A stretch of DNA of 64,000 nt from contig OZ241973.1 in NCBI GenBank assembly GCA_965204295.1, positions 2,790,001 through 2,854,000 of the forward strand, in the 5' to 3' direction. The stretch comes from JAWKWH01 sp965204295 (GTDB lineage Bacteria > Pseudomonadota > Alphaproteobacteria > Rhizobiales > Rhizobiaceae). A program made the translations under genes and the position numbers. Numbering within the stretch: the first letter of the stretch is position 1; each line of letters starts with the position of its first letter. Shown here piece after piece: positions 36,222 to 45,405 of the stretch. The notes below the pieces were generated by a model that was not told the origin of the DNA, searched no databases, and saw only the letters and a program-made list of their open reading frames with translations.

Positions 36222-37507
36222 CGCCTGGCGATGGGGACGTAGTCGCGCCGTGTGTGGCCGGTGTAGAGCTGGCGAGGGCGTCCGATTTTCTGGTGCGGAT
36301 CCTCGATCATCTCTTTCCATTGCGCAATCCAGCCGACGGTGCGGGCGATCGCGAACAGGACCGTAAACATCGTGGTAGGGAATCCAAGCGCCTTCAGCGT
36401 GATACCGGAGTAAAAATCGATATTCGGATAAAGCTTTTTCTCTATGAAATATTCATCGGTCAGAGCGATTTTTTCAAGTTCCATTGCGACATCGAGCAGC
36501 AGATCGTCCTTGATGCCGAGTTCGCCGAGCACCTCATGGGTGGTTCTCTGCATGATCCGCGCGCGCGGGTCGTAGTTCTTGTAGACACGGTGTCCAAAAC
36601 CCATGAGCCGGAACGGGTCGTCTTTGTCCTTGGCCCGGTCGATGTATTCTGGAATTCGATCGACCGAACCGATTTCCGACAACATGTTCAGCGCCGCTTC
36701 ATTGGCGCCGCCATGGGCCGGTCCCCAAAGACATGCAATGCCTGCCGCAATGCAAGCGAACGGATTGGCGCCAGAGGAGCCGGCGAGCCTCACGGTCGAC
36801 GTTGACGCGTTTTGCTCGTGATCCGCGTGCAGAATGAATATGCGCTCCATTGCCCGCGAAAGCACCGGATTGACCCTGTAATCCTCGCATGGAACCGCAA
36901 AACACATGTGGAGGAAATTGGCGGCGTAATTCAATTCGTTGCGCGGATAAACAAACGGCTGGCCAATATGGTATTTATACGCCATCGCTGCAATCGTGGG
37001 CGTTTTGGCGATCATGCGCAGGCTTGCGACCATGCGTTGATGCCGGTCGGAAATGTCGGTTGAATCGTGATAAAATGCCGACATCGCGCCCATCACGCCA
37101 CACATAATGGCCATCGGGTGAGCATCGCGCCTGAAGCCGGTGAAAAAGCGGTTCATTTGCTCATGGACCATCGTGTGGCGCGTCACGCGGAGGTCAAAAT
37201 CCTCCTTTTGGGCCTTGGTCGGAAGTTCGCCATATAGCAGCAAATAGCAGATTTCGAGGAAATCGCCGTGCTCGGCCAGTTGCTCGATCGGGTAGCCGCG
37301 ATGAAGCAAAACGCCTTCGTCGCCGTCGATATATGTGATTTTCGATTCACAACTCGCCGTTGACGTATATCCCGGATCGTAGGTGAACGCTCCGGTATCC
37401 CGGTACAGCGATCCGATATTGATGACCTTTAGCCCGACCGATCCCTCCACAACGTTGAATTCGTAGGAGTCGTCGCCATAATACAGCTTTGCGGTTTCGT
37501 CGGTCAT
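36218..37507 (-). CDS. gltA: Citrate synthase
   Basis: This is the type II, NADH-sensitive-length enzyme of 429 residues. Catalytic residues are visible in HADHEQNASTSTVRLAGSSG (His), GFGHRVYKNYDPRA (His) and NIDFYSGI (Asp). It condenses oxaloacetate with acetyl-CoA. A perfect AAAGGAG lies about 8 bases before the ATG. It is convergent with lpxB, an arrangement usual in Rhizobiales. Confidence 0.96.
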   Translation of the reverse strand: MTDETAKLYYGDDSYEFNVVEGSVGLKVINIGSLYRDTGAFTYDPGYTSTASCESKITYIDGDEGVLLHRGYPIEQLAEHGDFLEICYLLLYGELPTKAQKEDFDLRVTRHTMVHEQMNRFFTGFRRDAHPMAIMCGVMGAMSAFYHDSTDISDRHQRMVASLRMIAKTPTIAAMAYKYHIGQPFVYPRNELNYAANFLHMCFAVPCEDYRVNPVLSRAMERIFILHADHEQNASTSTVRLAGSSGANPFACIAAGIACLWGPAHGGANEAALNMLSEIGSVDRIPEYIDRAKDKDDPFRLMGFGHRVYKNYDPRARIMQRTTHEVLGELGIKDDLLLDVAMELEKIALTDEYFIEKKLYPNIDFYSGITLKALGFPTTMFTVLFAIARTVGWIAQWKEMIEDPHQKIGRPRQLYTGHTRRDYVPIARR

Positions 37508-37670
37508 GGCGAACTCCTTTCAACATGAGGTTTCAACTTGCACCGGCATTTTCTGCGCCGCAGCATGCGCCGGAGGCCGGGAGGTTGCCGCTTGCTATCC
37601 CATTTTCTTCGGGCTGCCAAGCCGCCGAAAGGCCAGTATGCTGCATCGCAGCAATATGCCCGCATGCGCG

Positions 37671-39095
37671 TCAGCCCGCCTGATCGCGAATTCTGGCGAG
37701 ACTTTCATCGCGACCCAGAACGGCAAGAACGTCAAACACGCCGGGCGAGGTGGCCCGGCCTGTCAACGCTGCGCGAAGCGGCTGCGCGATTTGACCGAGT
37801 TTCAGGTCGTTTCGCTCCGCAATCGCCCTGATTTCCGCTTCCAGCACCTCTGCGTTCCAGTCCATGATTTCCCGCAACCGGTCGGCGATCATGGACAGGC
37901 GGTCACGGCCGCCGTCGGCCGCGAGGATACCGGCGGCTTTGTCATCCAGGTCGAGCGGCCGTTGCCTGATCAGAAAAGAGGCGCCCTCCGCCAGTTCCAC
38001 AAGCGTCTTTGCTCTGTCCTTCAGACCGGGCATGGCCAGCGTCAGTTGCATCCGCAGTTCGGCGTCGATGCGACCGGCGAATTCCGCGCCGTTCGGCAGA
38101 AAGGGCAGGGCGTCGATAAACTCCCCGCAGAGCATATCATCGTCGCTTGCCCGTATGTGCCGGCCGTTGAGCGCTTCCAGCTTCCTGAAATCGAACCGTG
38201 CTGCGCCCTTGTTTACGTCGCCGATGTCGAACCATTCGATCATCTGCCCGGTGGTCATCACCTCATCGTCACCATGGCTCCAGCCAAGGCGGGCGAGATA
38301 GTTGCGCATGGCGGCCGGCAGGTATCCCATCTTCCGATAGGCTTCGACGCCAAGAGCGCCGTGACGTTTGGACAGTTTTGCGCCATCGGCGCCGTGGATG
38401 AGCGGAATATGCGCCATAACCGGCACGTCCCACCCTATCGCCCGATAGATGACGGTCTGGCGGGCTGCGTTGGTCAGGTGATCGTCGCCGCGAATAATAT
38501 GGGTTATTCCCATGTCATGATCGTCCATGACGACCGCATGCATATAGGTCGGGCTTCCATCGGAGCGAAGGATGATGAAATCATCGATATCCTTGTTAGG
38601 AATGCGCACGTCTCCCTGGACCCGGTCGGAAACGACGGTGTCGCCGTCGCGGGGCGCCCTGATGCGGATGACCGGCTCGACCCCTGTGGGCGCCTCGGTC
38701 GGGTTCCGGTCGCGCCATCGACCGTCGTAACGCGGCGGTCTCCCCTCCGCACGCGCCTTTTCCCGCATTTCGCCGAGTTCCCCGGCGCTCGCATAGCACC
38801 GATAGGCCTTGCCGGCATCCAGCAACCGCATCGCCATTTCGCGGTGTCTGTCGGCTCGCGCATATTGGGAGATCGCATTCCCGTCCCAATCCAATCCGAG
38901 CCACGTCAGACCATCCAGAATCGCCGCCGTCGCCGCATCGGTCGATCGTGCACGATCCGTATCCTCAATCCGCAGCAGCATTTTTCCGCCTGTGTGCTTG
39001 GCGTAAAGCCAGTTGAACAGGGCGGTGCGCGCGCCTCCGATATGGAGAAATCCGGTAGGAGAGGGTGCAAATCGGGTGACGACGGGATCAGACAT
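37671..39095 (-). CDS. gltX: Glutamyl-tRNA synthetase
   Basis: This is a class I synthetase, 474 residues. The HIGH motif is FAPSPTGFLHIGGARTALFN; the KMSKS equivalent is KLSKRHGA. ATG 39095 gives MSDPVVTRF. The lack of the zinc-binding cysteines is common in alphaproteobacteria. It may also charge tRNA-Gln if GatCAB is present. It is divergent from comEC, with 137 bases between. Confidence 0.96.
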   Translation of the reverse strand: MSDPVVTRFAPSPTGFLHIGGARTALFNWLYAKHTGGKMLLRIEDTDRARSTDAATAAILDGLTWLGLDWDGNAISQYARADRHREMAMRLLDAGKAYRCYASAGELGEMREKARAEGRPPRYDGRWRDRNPTEAPTGVEPVIRIRAPRDGDTVVSDRVQGDVRIPNKDIDDFIILRSDGSPTYMHAVVMDDHDMGITHIIRGDDHLTNAARQTVIYRAIGWDVPVMAHIPLIHGADGAKLSKRHGALGVEAYRKMGYLPAAMRNYLARLGWSHGDDEVMTTGQMIEWFDIGDVNKGAARFDFRKLEALNGRHIRASDDDMLCGEFIDALPFLPNGAEFAGRIDAELRMQLTLAMPGLKDRAKTLVELAEGASFLIRQRPLDLDDKAAGILAADGGRDRLSMIADRLREIMDWNAEVLEAEIRAIAERNDLKLGQIAQPLRAALTGRATSPGVFDVLAVLGRDESLARIRDQAG

Positions 39096-39232
39096 GGCGG
39101 TCCTTTGAAACTGCCGGCGCGAACGAAACCCGACGGGGTGGAGACGTGCCGGGTGGAAAATAAGCCGCGTTGATGTAGCATGCGGGTTCGGGGACGCAAG
39201 TGATGCGGAGAGAAACGCTGTCGTTGTAATCA

Positions 39233-41683
39233 ATGAGCGCCAACGATACTGAAACAGACGAACGCGTTCATTACCGCGTGCGGACACCTGTGCGGCAACC
39301 GGTTTCGCCCGGACCCGCCGCGCCGTCATTGCCGGATCAAGGTTCCGGTTCTCCCGCCGTTTCGCGATTTGATCGGCTGGGTTGGCGCCCGCGAACGCGC
39401 GACCGGATGGCATCTGAATTTCGGAACTGGATCGCCATCGAGGTCGATTTCGGAACACCGTTCCAGTTTGTTCCGGTTTTCCTCGGTGTCGGGGCGTTGC
39501 TCTATTTTTCCGCCGATTTCGAACCCGGATGGCGGCCGTTGATTTTCGGTCTGGCCATTTCGGTCGCCGCGGCGTGGCTGGCGCGCTCCACAACTGCATT
39601 GTTTCCGCTATTGCTTGTCATTTCCCTGACGGTCGGCGGCGTAATCGCCGGAAAATGGGAAACCGAGCGCAGCGCGACAAGAATGCTGGGTTCCGCCGTC
39701 ACCAGCACGGTCACCGCAACGGTCGTCGCCATCGAAAAGAGACCTGCCGGACGATCGAGGCTGACGCTGGACATAATGAAGACATCCAGACCGCATCTGA
39801 AATACGCGCCTGACCGTGCGCGCGCCGTCGTTCGAAACTTGAACGAGGAAATCAGACCCGGCAGCGAAATAGAGGGCAGGGTTCGGTTGCTGCCGCATTC
39901 GGGACCGCTCTATCCGCACGGGTATGATTTTGCATTTCATGGTTATTTCCGCGGGATCGGCGCAACAGGGTTTTTCCTCGGAACTCCGAACCCGGTGCGG
40001 ACGCAATCGGGGGAAACCATCACCCCGCAGGCCGCTTTGGAACGCTCCCGCCACTGGCTGGCCGAGAGAATCAGGTCGCGAATAGGTGGCACGGAAGGTG
40101 AAATCGCAGTTGCCCTGATAACCGGGTTCAAGACCGGAATACCCGAACCGGTCAATGAGGCTCTGCGAAAAACGGGTCTGGCGCATATCCTGTCGATATC
40201 GGGACTGCACATGGCTCTTGTGGCGGGCACGGTGATTGCCACAATGCGCCTTGTATTTGCATTGTCGCCACGCTTTGCATCACGCAGGCCGGTAAAGAAA
40301 TACGCGGCCGGTCTGGCGCTGATTGTGGTATTCATGTACCTGTTTATTTCGGGATCTGGCATTGCGACACAGCGATCATTCCTGATGCTGGCGGTCATGC
40401 TGGTTGCGGTGATGCTCGACAGGCCGGCGATAACCATGCGCAACCTGGCCATTGCCGCAACGATTATTCTGCTCCTCAGGCCCCACGAGGTCATCAGTCC
40501 GGGATTTCAGATGTCATTCGCCGCGACGGTGGCGCTTGTGGCGGCGTATCGGTTCTGGTCGACCAGGCGCGATAATTCGGGCAAAACGGAATTGTCCGCG
40601 ACCGCGCGCGCATCGGGCATGAGCATCGCAGTCAGAAAATTGCTGCTGTACGCGGCGGCGCTTGCGGCGACATCGCTGATCGCCGGCGCGGCGACCGCCG
40701 TTTTCAGTGTGTGGCATTTCCACCGGCTCGCCCCGCTTGGGCTGGTCGCGAACCTCGCCGCCATGCCGGTCACGACGCTCGTCGTGATGCCTTCCGCAGT
40801 CGCGGCGGTTGTGCTGATCCCGTTCGGTCTGGATGGGTCGGCATTCGCCATCATGGGGCAGGGGATCAGGTTTGTGGTTTCGGTCGCCGACTGGACCTCC
40901 GCGCGAACGCCTGTCGATACGGTCGGTCTTGTTCCGGTGAGCAGCATCCTGTTCGCGAGTGGCGGACTGGTCGCCGCATCGTTCTTCGTCAGCAGGCTCA
41001 AGCTGGTCAGCATACCGCTTTTTGTCTTGGCAATGGGGCTGGCGATATGGCGTCCGCTGCCGGACATCGTGATCGGCGAGGACGGAAAACTGGTCGCGTT
41101 TCCGCGCACCGACGGCGCATTGGCGGTCAACCGATCGAGGCCCCGGAAGTTTACGCTTCAGGGCTGGCGGCGCGCCTTGCTCGCGGTCGGCTTCGTTCCG
41201 CCGGTCGAAAGGGAAGCTCCGATTTCCTTGTCCGCACTCCAGGATGACAAATCACAGACCTTCATCTGCGCGGACGATATGTGCGTGGCGAAATTGGCCG
41301 GCGGCGCCGTGATTGCCCATGCAAAATCGGATACGGCGGCGCGGCCGGCCTGCTCCTTTGCCGATCTTATCGTGGTGGCGAGCGCCACCGCTTCGAAAGG
41401 TTTGTGCATGGCAGGGGCAAAGGCGTCGCCCGGACCGCGAAATCAACGCGTCATCACGGCCAGAGAACTGGCCCGGTCAGGGGCGGCCGCGGTTACGGTT
41501 TCCAAGGAGAATTCCGGTCGCGCCGCCGGGGACGCCGGCACAATCGGGGATTATGACTTACAGTTGGAGTTCGCCATTTCGATGCCCTGGCGCATTTGGC
41601 ATGAACATCGCGCCTTTTCGCGCGAATCACGAGGATTGCCCCCGTTCAAGCGGCAAGGCAAGGCGCGTGGCAAGAGCGGCTAG
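39233..41683 (+). CDS. comEC: ComEC/Rec2-type DNA-uptake channel protein
   Basis: The protein has 816 residues. A charged N-terminus precedes two helices and a DUF4131-like soluble domain (residues about 130-270). The Competence domain contains GLAHILSISGLHMALVAG, the family motif, followed by about eight helices. The last 150 residues are at the metallo-beta-lactamase position but show no HxHxDH, so the nuclease-like domain is degenerate, as is typical for alphaproteobacterial ComEC. It would transport single-stranded DNA across the inner membrane. The normally adjacent lexA is not present. Confidence 0.9.
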   Translation: MSANDTETDERVHYRVRTPVRQPVSPGPAAPSLPDQGSGSPAVSRFDRLGWRPRTRDRMASEFRNWIAIEVDFGTPFQFVPVFLGVGALLYFSADFEPGWRPLIFGLAISVAAAWLARSTTALFPLLLVISLTVGGVIAGKWETERSATRMLGSAVTSTVTATVVAIEKRPAGRSRLTLDIMKTSRPHLKYAPDRARAVVRNLNEEIRPGSEIEGRVRLLPHSGPLYPHGYDFAFHGYFRGIGATGFFLGTPNPVRTQSGETITPQAALERSRHWLAERIRSRIGGTEGEIAVALITGFKTGIPEPVNEALRKTGLAHILSISGLHMALVAGTVIATMRLVFALSPRFASRRPVKKYAAGLALIVVFMYLFISGSGIATQRSFLMLAVMLVAVMLDRPAITMRNLAIAATIILLLRPHEVISPGFQMSFAATVALVAAYRFWSTRRDNSGKTELSATARASGMSIAVRKLLLYAAALAATSLIAGAATAVFSVWHFHRLAPLGLVANLAAMPVTTLVVMPSAVAAVVLIPFGLDGSAFAIMGQGIRFVVSVADWTSARTPVDTVGLVPVSSILFASGGLVAASFFVSRLKLVSIPLFVLAMGLAIWRPLPDIVIGEDGKLVAFPRTDGALAVNRSRPRKFTLQGWRRALLAVGFVPPVEREAPISLSALQDDKSQTFICADDMCVAKLAGGAVIAHAKSDTAARPACSFADLIVVASATASKGLCMAGAKASPGPRNQRVITARELARSGAAAVTVSKENSGRAAGDAGTIGDYDLQLEFAISMPWRIWHEHRAFSRESRGLPPFKRQGKARGKSG

Positions 41684-41971
41684 GGTCGGTGTCGTTGCCG
41701 GTCATGGCGGCAGCCTCCGCGCTTCCCTGCGGGTCCTGCCGTCAATTTCGGTTCCGGGCGGCAAGCGTTCAACTCAACCATGATTCTCGAGGGCTTCCGC
41801 CGCCGCTCCCGCAGCTTTGGCACTGCGCAGGTCGGGCGGTCCACGCCGGTAGATGGCGGTAAAATACAATTCGGGGCGTTGCCATACGGGTTTTGTCTCG
41901 ATCGTCCGGCGGGATGGCGTCAGCCTTTCCGAAGAAACTCAAAACCCTTTGCGGAATGTCCATGTTTCGCC
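41684..41971. other. Intergenic stretch after comEC, no gene identified
   Basis: About 290 bases lie between comEC and the IS630 remnant. A minus-strand stretch reads RPELYFTAIYRRGPPDLRSA, which looks codon-like but has no recognisable start or family. It may be the last part of a gene lost at this breakpoint. Confidence 0.3.
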
Positions 41972-43066
41972 CTAGTGGTTGGCTCCAATGTTTGGAATCC
42001 TTGGTTTCCGGCGGCGATGATGGCGTTGGGGTCGGCGCGCCGGGTGAAGGGTCTGGCCTCGGTGGCGTTGTGCCCGGCGATGAAGCGGTCGATGGCGGCC
42101 TGGAGGTTGACGACCGAGCGGAAGGCAGCGCGCTTGAGGCGGTGCCTGGTGAGCTTGGCGAAGAAGCCCTCGACGGCGTTCAGCCATGACGCCGAAGTTG
42201 GCGTGAAGGGGGAAGTCCGGCGCGGATGACGTTCCAGCCGGCGCTGCGGGCGTCTTGTGGGTGGCGACGTTGTTCAGGACCGGGTGGACGACCTTAACAT
42301 CAGCTGGGGATGTCGCGCTTGAGCGCGTTCAGGAACGTGATGGGTTCCCTGGCGCGGTGAGGGGCCATGTTCTTGCCGAAGACCTCGCCGGTCAGCGCGT
42401 TCGCCGCCGCCAAGAGCGTCGTGGCGCCATTGCGCTTGTCGTCGTGGGTCATGGCGGCGCCCCGTCCTTTCTTGAGCGGCAGCCCCGGCCGGGTGCGATC
42501 AAGCGCCTGAATGTGCGACTTTTCATCCACCGAGAACACCACCGCATGCGCGGGCGGGCTGACATAGAGCCCCGCGATATCGGCGAGTTTCTCGACAAGG
42601 GCAGGATCGCGGGAGAGCTTGAAGACCCACGGCCCGGGCCATCGCCCGCGCCGTCCAATGCGGCGCCTCGTGCGTCGCCCGGGTCAGGCGCACGACCTCG
42701 GCCACCTTTTCGGTCGGGATGGGCGCCTTGCCCCGTGGCCGGGTCGCATCGCAGAGGACCCCCTCCACCCCGGCCTCGGCAAAACGCCGCCACCACCGCC
42801 AGACGGTGGCCTTCGCCTTGCCCGTCCGGGCCATGATCGCCCCCGGGCCGTCAGAAGGACAATCTCGGACCACCAGACAGGCTTTTGAGCCGCGTTCCGG
42901 TCCGAGACGATCTTTTCAAGCCGTCGTCGATCAGCCGCCGAAACCGTGATGGAAGTTCCCGTTCGCATGCCCCAGGCTCGCACGCGGAGACGCCATTGGA
43001 AATCCCCAATACAAATTTCATCCGGTCGGACACCACCACCAGTGCCTTTGTTCAAAGGGGCAAAAC
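41972..43066 (-). pseudogene. IS630-family element, transposase split by several frameshifts
   Basis: The transposase starts at ATG 42968 (MRTGTSITVSAADRRRLEKI). It shifts frame near 42860 to GAIMARTGKAKATVWRWWRR, and again near 42610 to VVFSVDEKSHIQALDRTRPG, which carries the first catalytic Asp. The end, HFTPTSASWLNAVEGFFAKL and FIAGHNATEARPFTRRADPN in yet other frames, finishes near 42000. All domains are present but at least three indels prevent one product. CTAG-containing sequences mark both approximate ends; exact terminal repeats were not resolved. Confidence 0.8.
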
Positions 43067-43070
43067 CTAG

Positions 43071-43229
43071 TCTTGTGTATGTGACCGTTTTCCAGATCGT
43101 GGGATCATGGGGCGGTATATCAGCGAAATTTCATGGGAAACCGAGGTGTGGTGCGCCGATGCGCCGACACATTTGATTCACTTCAACGGCGAGCGCTTCC
43201 TTGGCCCGTATGAGCGCGATAATGGATAG
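43071..43229 (+). pseudogene. C-terminal fragment of an unidentified gene (possible TIR-like partner)
   Basis: An open frame after the IS630 edge encodes RGIMGRYISEISWETEVWCA and DAPTHLIHFNGERFLGPYE, then DNG and a stop. The composition is protein-like and the end overlaps the next frame by 8 bases (ATGGATAG), as in a coupled operon. The N-terminal part was removed by the IS630. From memory this type of ending occurs in TIR-like or nucleotide-binding proteins that precede a small membrane protein, but I cannot confirm that. Confidence 0.4.
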
Positions 43230-43414
43230 AAAAATTAAGCACTTTGAATTCATCCAGAATGTTGTGAACAGTCTTTCAACCAATTCTTTTCTATTGAAGG
43301 GGGAATGGTTTTTTGTTGATCATGTTACTATTTTTATCATGGAATAATGACGGAGAAGGATTATTTTATTTGACGTTTTTGAAAGTGATAATTTTTTGGA
43401 AGCTGGATTGTTGA
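43222..43414 (+). pseudogene. Small two-helix membrane protein remnant, frameshifted and truncated
   Basis: ATG 43222 starts MDRKIKHFEFIQNVVNSLST then NSFLLKG. At a run of five G (43299-43303) the frame must shift by one base; then it reads NGFLLIMLLFLSWNNDGEG and LFYLTFLKVIIFWKLD, two hydrophobic helices separated by a polar turn. It is cut after that by an IS5 fragment. This pattern (amphipathic start, LLKG, helix, polar turn, helix ending FWxLD) resembles a family of small membrane proteins I have seen beside TIR-like genes. The segment is AT-rich relative to the window, suggesting horizontal origin. Confidence 0.45.
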
Positions 43415-43494
43415 TAAAGTACGGATTATTGGCAGTATTGAAGGCAATAAACCAGCTAACGACAATGACTGGGAGAGGGTGGCGAAGGCAGGCG

Positions 43495-43812
43495 TCTGAT
43501 CACATTGGGGCCAGGATCGTCTATCCCGGATTACCAAATGCCGGAACCCCGATTGGCGACAAGGGATACGACAGCGATGAATTGCGCGCCGCACTCAAAA
43601 CCAAGGGGATTGGCTCTTGCATACCGCCACGCGCGAAGCGCAAGAACCCCGCCAGGTATTGCAAAACGTTGTATAAACAACGCCATAAGGTCGAAAATGC
43701 CTTCGGCAGACTGAAAGACTGGAGACGCATCGCAACCCGTTACGACAGATGCGCCGACACCTGCTTCGCAGCAATAACAATCGCTGTAACCGTAACCTTC
43801 CAGCTCAATTAA
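43495..43812 (+). pseudogene. IS5-family transposase C-terminal fragment
   Basis: The frame encodes IGDKGYDSDELRAALKTKGI with the second catalytic Asp. It continues YKQRHKVENAFGRLKDWRRI with the Glu, and ATRYDRCADTCFAAITIAVT. That is the last third of an IS427-group IS5 transposase. The first two thirds are missing and the frame is fused to the AT-rich remnant upstream. TAATGAGCCCTGACCC at its end resembles the terminal repeat of the IS5 copy that follows. Confidence 0.8.
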
Positions 43813-43889
43813 TGAGCCCTGACCCATACACAGGGTTCACAACGGCGTTGGATTGTGGTTCACACGCCTCCAGCGAGGAGGCATGTTGA

Positions 43890-44633
43890 ATGGCGAATTT
43901 CTTCTGGTTTTGGGATGAGCAGTGGGCCCTGCCGCAGGATACGCGCGGGATGCCAAGGGTCGATGACCGATGCGTTCTTTCCGGGATCGTCCATGCTTTG
44001 AAGGGCGGCGGTCGCTGGAGCGACTGTCCGGAGCCTGTCTACGGTCCGAAGAAGACGCTCTACAACCGGTTCCGGCGCTGGGCCGGGCGCGGTGTGTGGG
44101 AGCGCATCTTCGCTCGGTTCGCCGGGGTCGAGGGTGTGCCTGCCAGGCTGTTCATCGATAGCAGTTGTATCAAGGTCCACCGCACCGCCGGAGGCGCAAA
44201 AGGGGGGCCTTGGCTCATGGTATCGGCATCGCCAAAGGCGGGAGGAACACCAGGCTCCACGCAATCTGCGACGAGAAGGGACGCCCCCACGTCCTGCTCC
44301 TGACGTCCGGCAACACGCACGATGCCAAGGTCGCCATACTGGCGATCAATGCCGCGCCGCCATCCGAATATCCGGTCGCTGACAAGGGATACGACGGCAA
44401 CGCATTGCGCTCCTGGCTGATCGAACGCGGCGCCACGCCCGGTTATCCCCTCAAAGTCCAACCGCAAGGTCCAGATCAAGCACGACCGCCAGTTCTACCG
44501 CCAGCGCAACGTCGTCGAGCGCATGTTCTGCCGCTTCAAACACTGGCGGCGGGTCGCCACACGCTTCGACCGCAATATCAAGACATTCATGGCTACAATC
44601 GCCATCGAAGCCACCGTCACATGGGGGCTCTAA
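43890..44633 (+). pseudogene. IS5-family transposase, near full length with two frameshifts
   Basis: MANFFWFWDEQWALPQDTRG and LFIDSSCIKVHRTAGGAKGG (first catalytic Asp) are in the first frame. After about 44205 the frame is ALAHGIGIAKGGRNTRLHAI and VADKGYDGNALRSWLIERGA. After about 44440 it is VIPSKSNRKVQIKHDRQFYR and VVERMFCRFKHWRRVATRFD, ending TAA at 44631. The DDE triad survives but no single product can be made unless frameshifting occurs; IS5-group elements do sometimes use a programmed shift, though two shifts make decay likelier. Confidence 0.8.
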
Positions 44634-44814
44634 TGAGCCCAGACCCTAGGAAAGATAATTGAGACTGGCGAAGGCGGAAGCCCCCAATCGGCGCGACCGT
44701 CCATGCGCCGAAAGGCGAGCGCTGTATGAATACCGGTGTGGACGGATATGTCTATCCGAAAAGCCGGGCGTTGTGATCGAGCGCCGTCTTCACCGGCGGC
44801 GGCCGGCCGTTGCC

Positions 44815-45405
44815 TCATGGCAGGTTGATCGGTCGAACCTGAGAACTTCGGTCTGAACCGCGACGCTTCAGATCCTGGGCGATTGCCAGCCGGAGCAATT
44901 CGGCAAGTTCGCGCGCGGCGCGGTTTTCCGCATCCCGCTCGGCCCGGAGCGTCGCGAATTCCTGCCGCAGCCGGTCAAACGACGAGGATGTGATTCTCTC
45001 TCCCAGCGTCACGATGTTTCCGGTGGATGCATCCAACAGCAGGTATCTGGCCGTCATTGTCACGACGCCGGCAGACGGCTCGTTGTCGGTGGCAATCTGC
45101 ACGGTGGCCGCGTCCGAAGTCTCGCTGATGACGTCCAGGTCGAGAACCATCGCCGGATTGGCCGGTTGACCGGCGCCTCCCGAAAGAAGGAATATCAGGT
45201 GATTTCGGACTTCCAGCGCTTGACGCGTTTCCGCCGGCTTTACCTCAATCGCGGAAAGCGCCGCCGCGGTTCCTTGTCCGGCGCCGGCATCCGAATTGCC
45301 GTAGAGCGGCCGCACCGTGCAGCCGCCGGCCAAGGCAAGCGCCGCGGACAGCAACGCCGCTCCGAACAGTTTGCCGCAACGGCGGCGGTTGCTAAGCGAC
45401 GACAT
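44815..45405 (-). CDS. lptE: LPS-assembly lipoprotein LptE
   Basis: The protein has 196 residues. A signal peptide with lipobox LAGGC near residue 29 is followed by TVRPLYG, the RPLY motif typical of LptE in Rhizobiales. It plugs the LptD barrel and helps LPS reach the cell surface. It overlaps the leuS stop by 14 bases, the usual leuS-lptE coupling. The next gene in other Rhizobiales, holA, is replaced by IS debris. Confidence 0.9.
   Translation of the reverse strand: MSSLSNRRRCGKLFGAALLSAALALAGGCTVRPLYGNSDAGAGQGTAAALSAIEVKPAETRQALEVRNHLIFLLSGGAGQPANPAMVLDLDVISETSDAATVQIATDNEPSAGVVTMTARYLLLDASTGNIVTLGERITSSSFDRLRQEFATLRAERDAENRAARELAELLRLAIAQDLKRRGSDRSSQVRPINLP

Noticed and set aside
37506..39173. 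555-codon plus-strand frame across gltX
   Set aside because: Antisense shadow of gltX.
43396..43495. N-terminal part of the IS5 frame starting at 43396
   Set aside because: The first 30 or so codons are the AT-rich remnant read in another frame; IS5 similarity begins only at about 43495.
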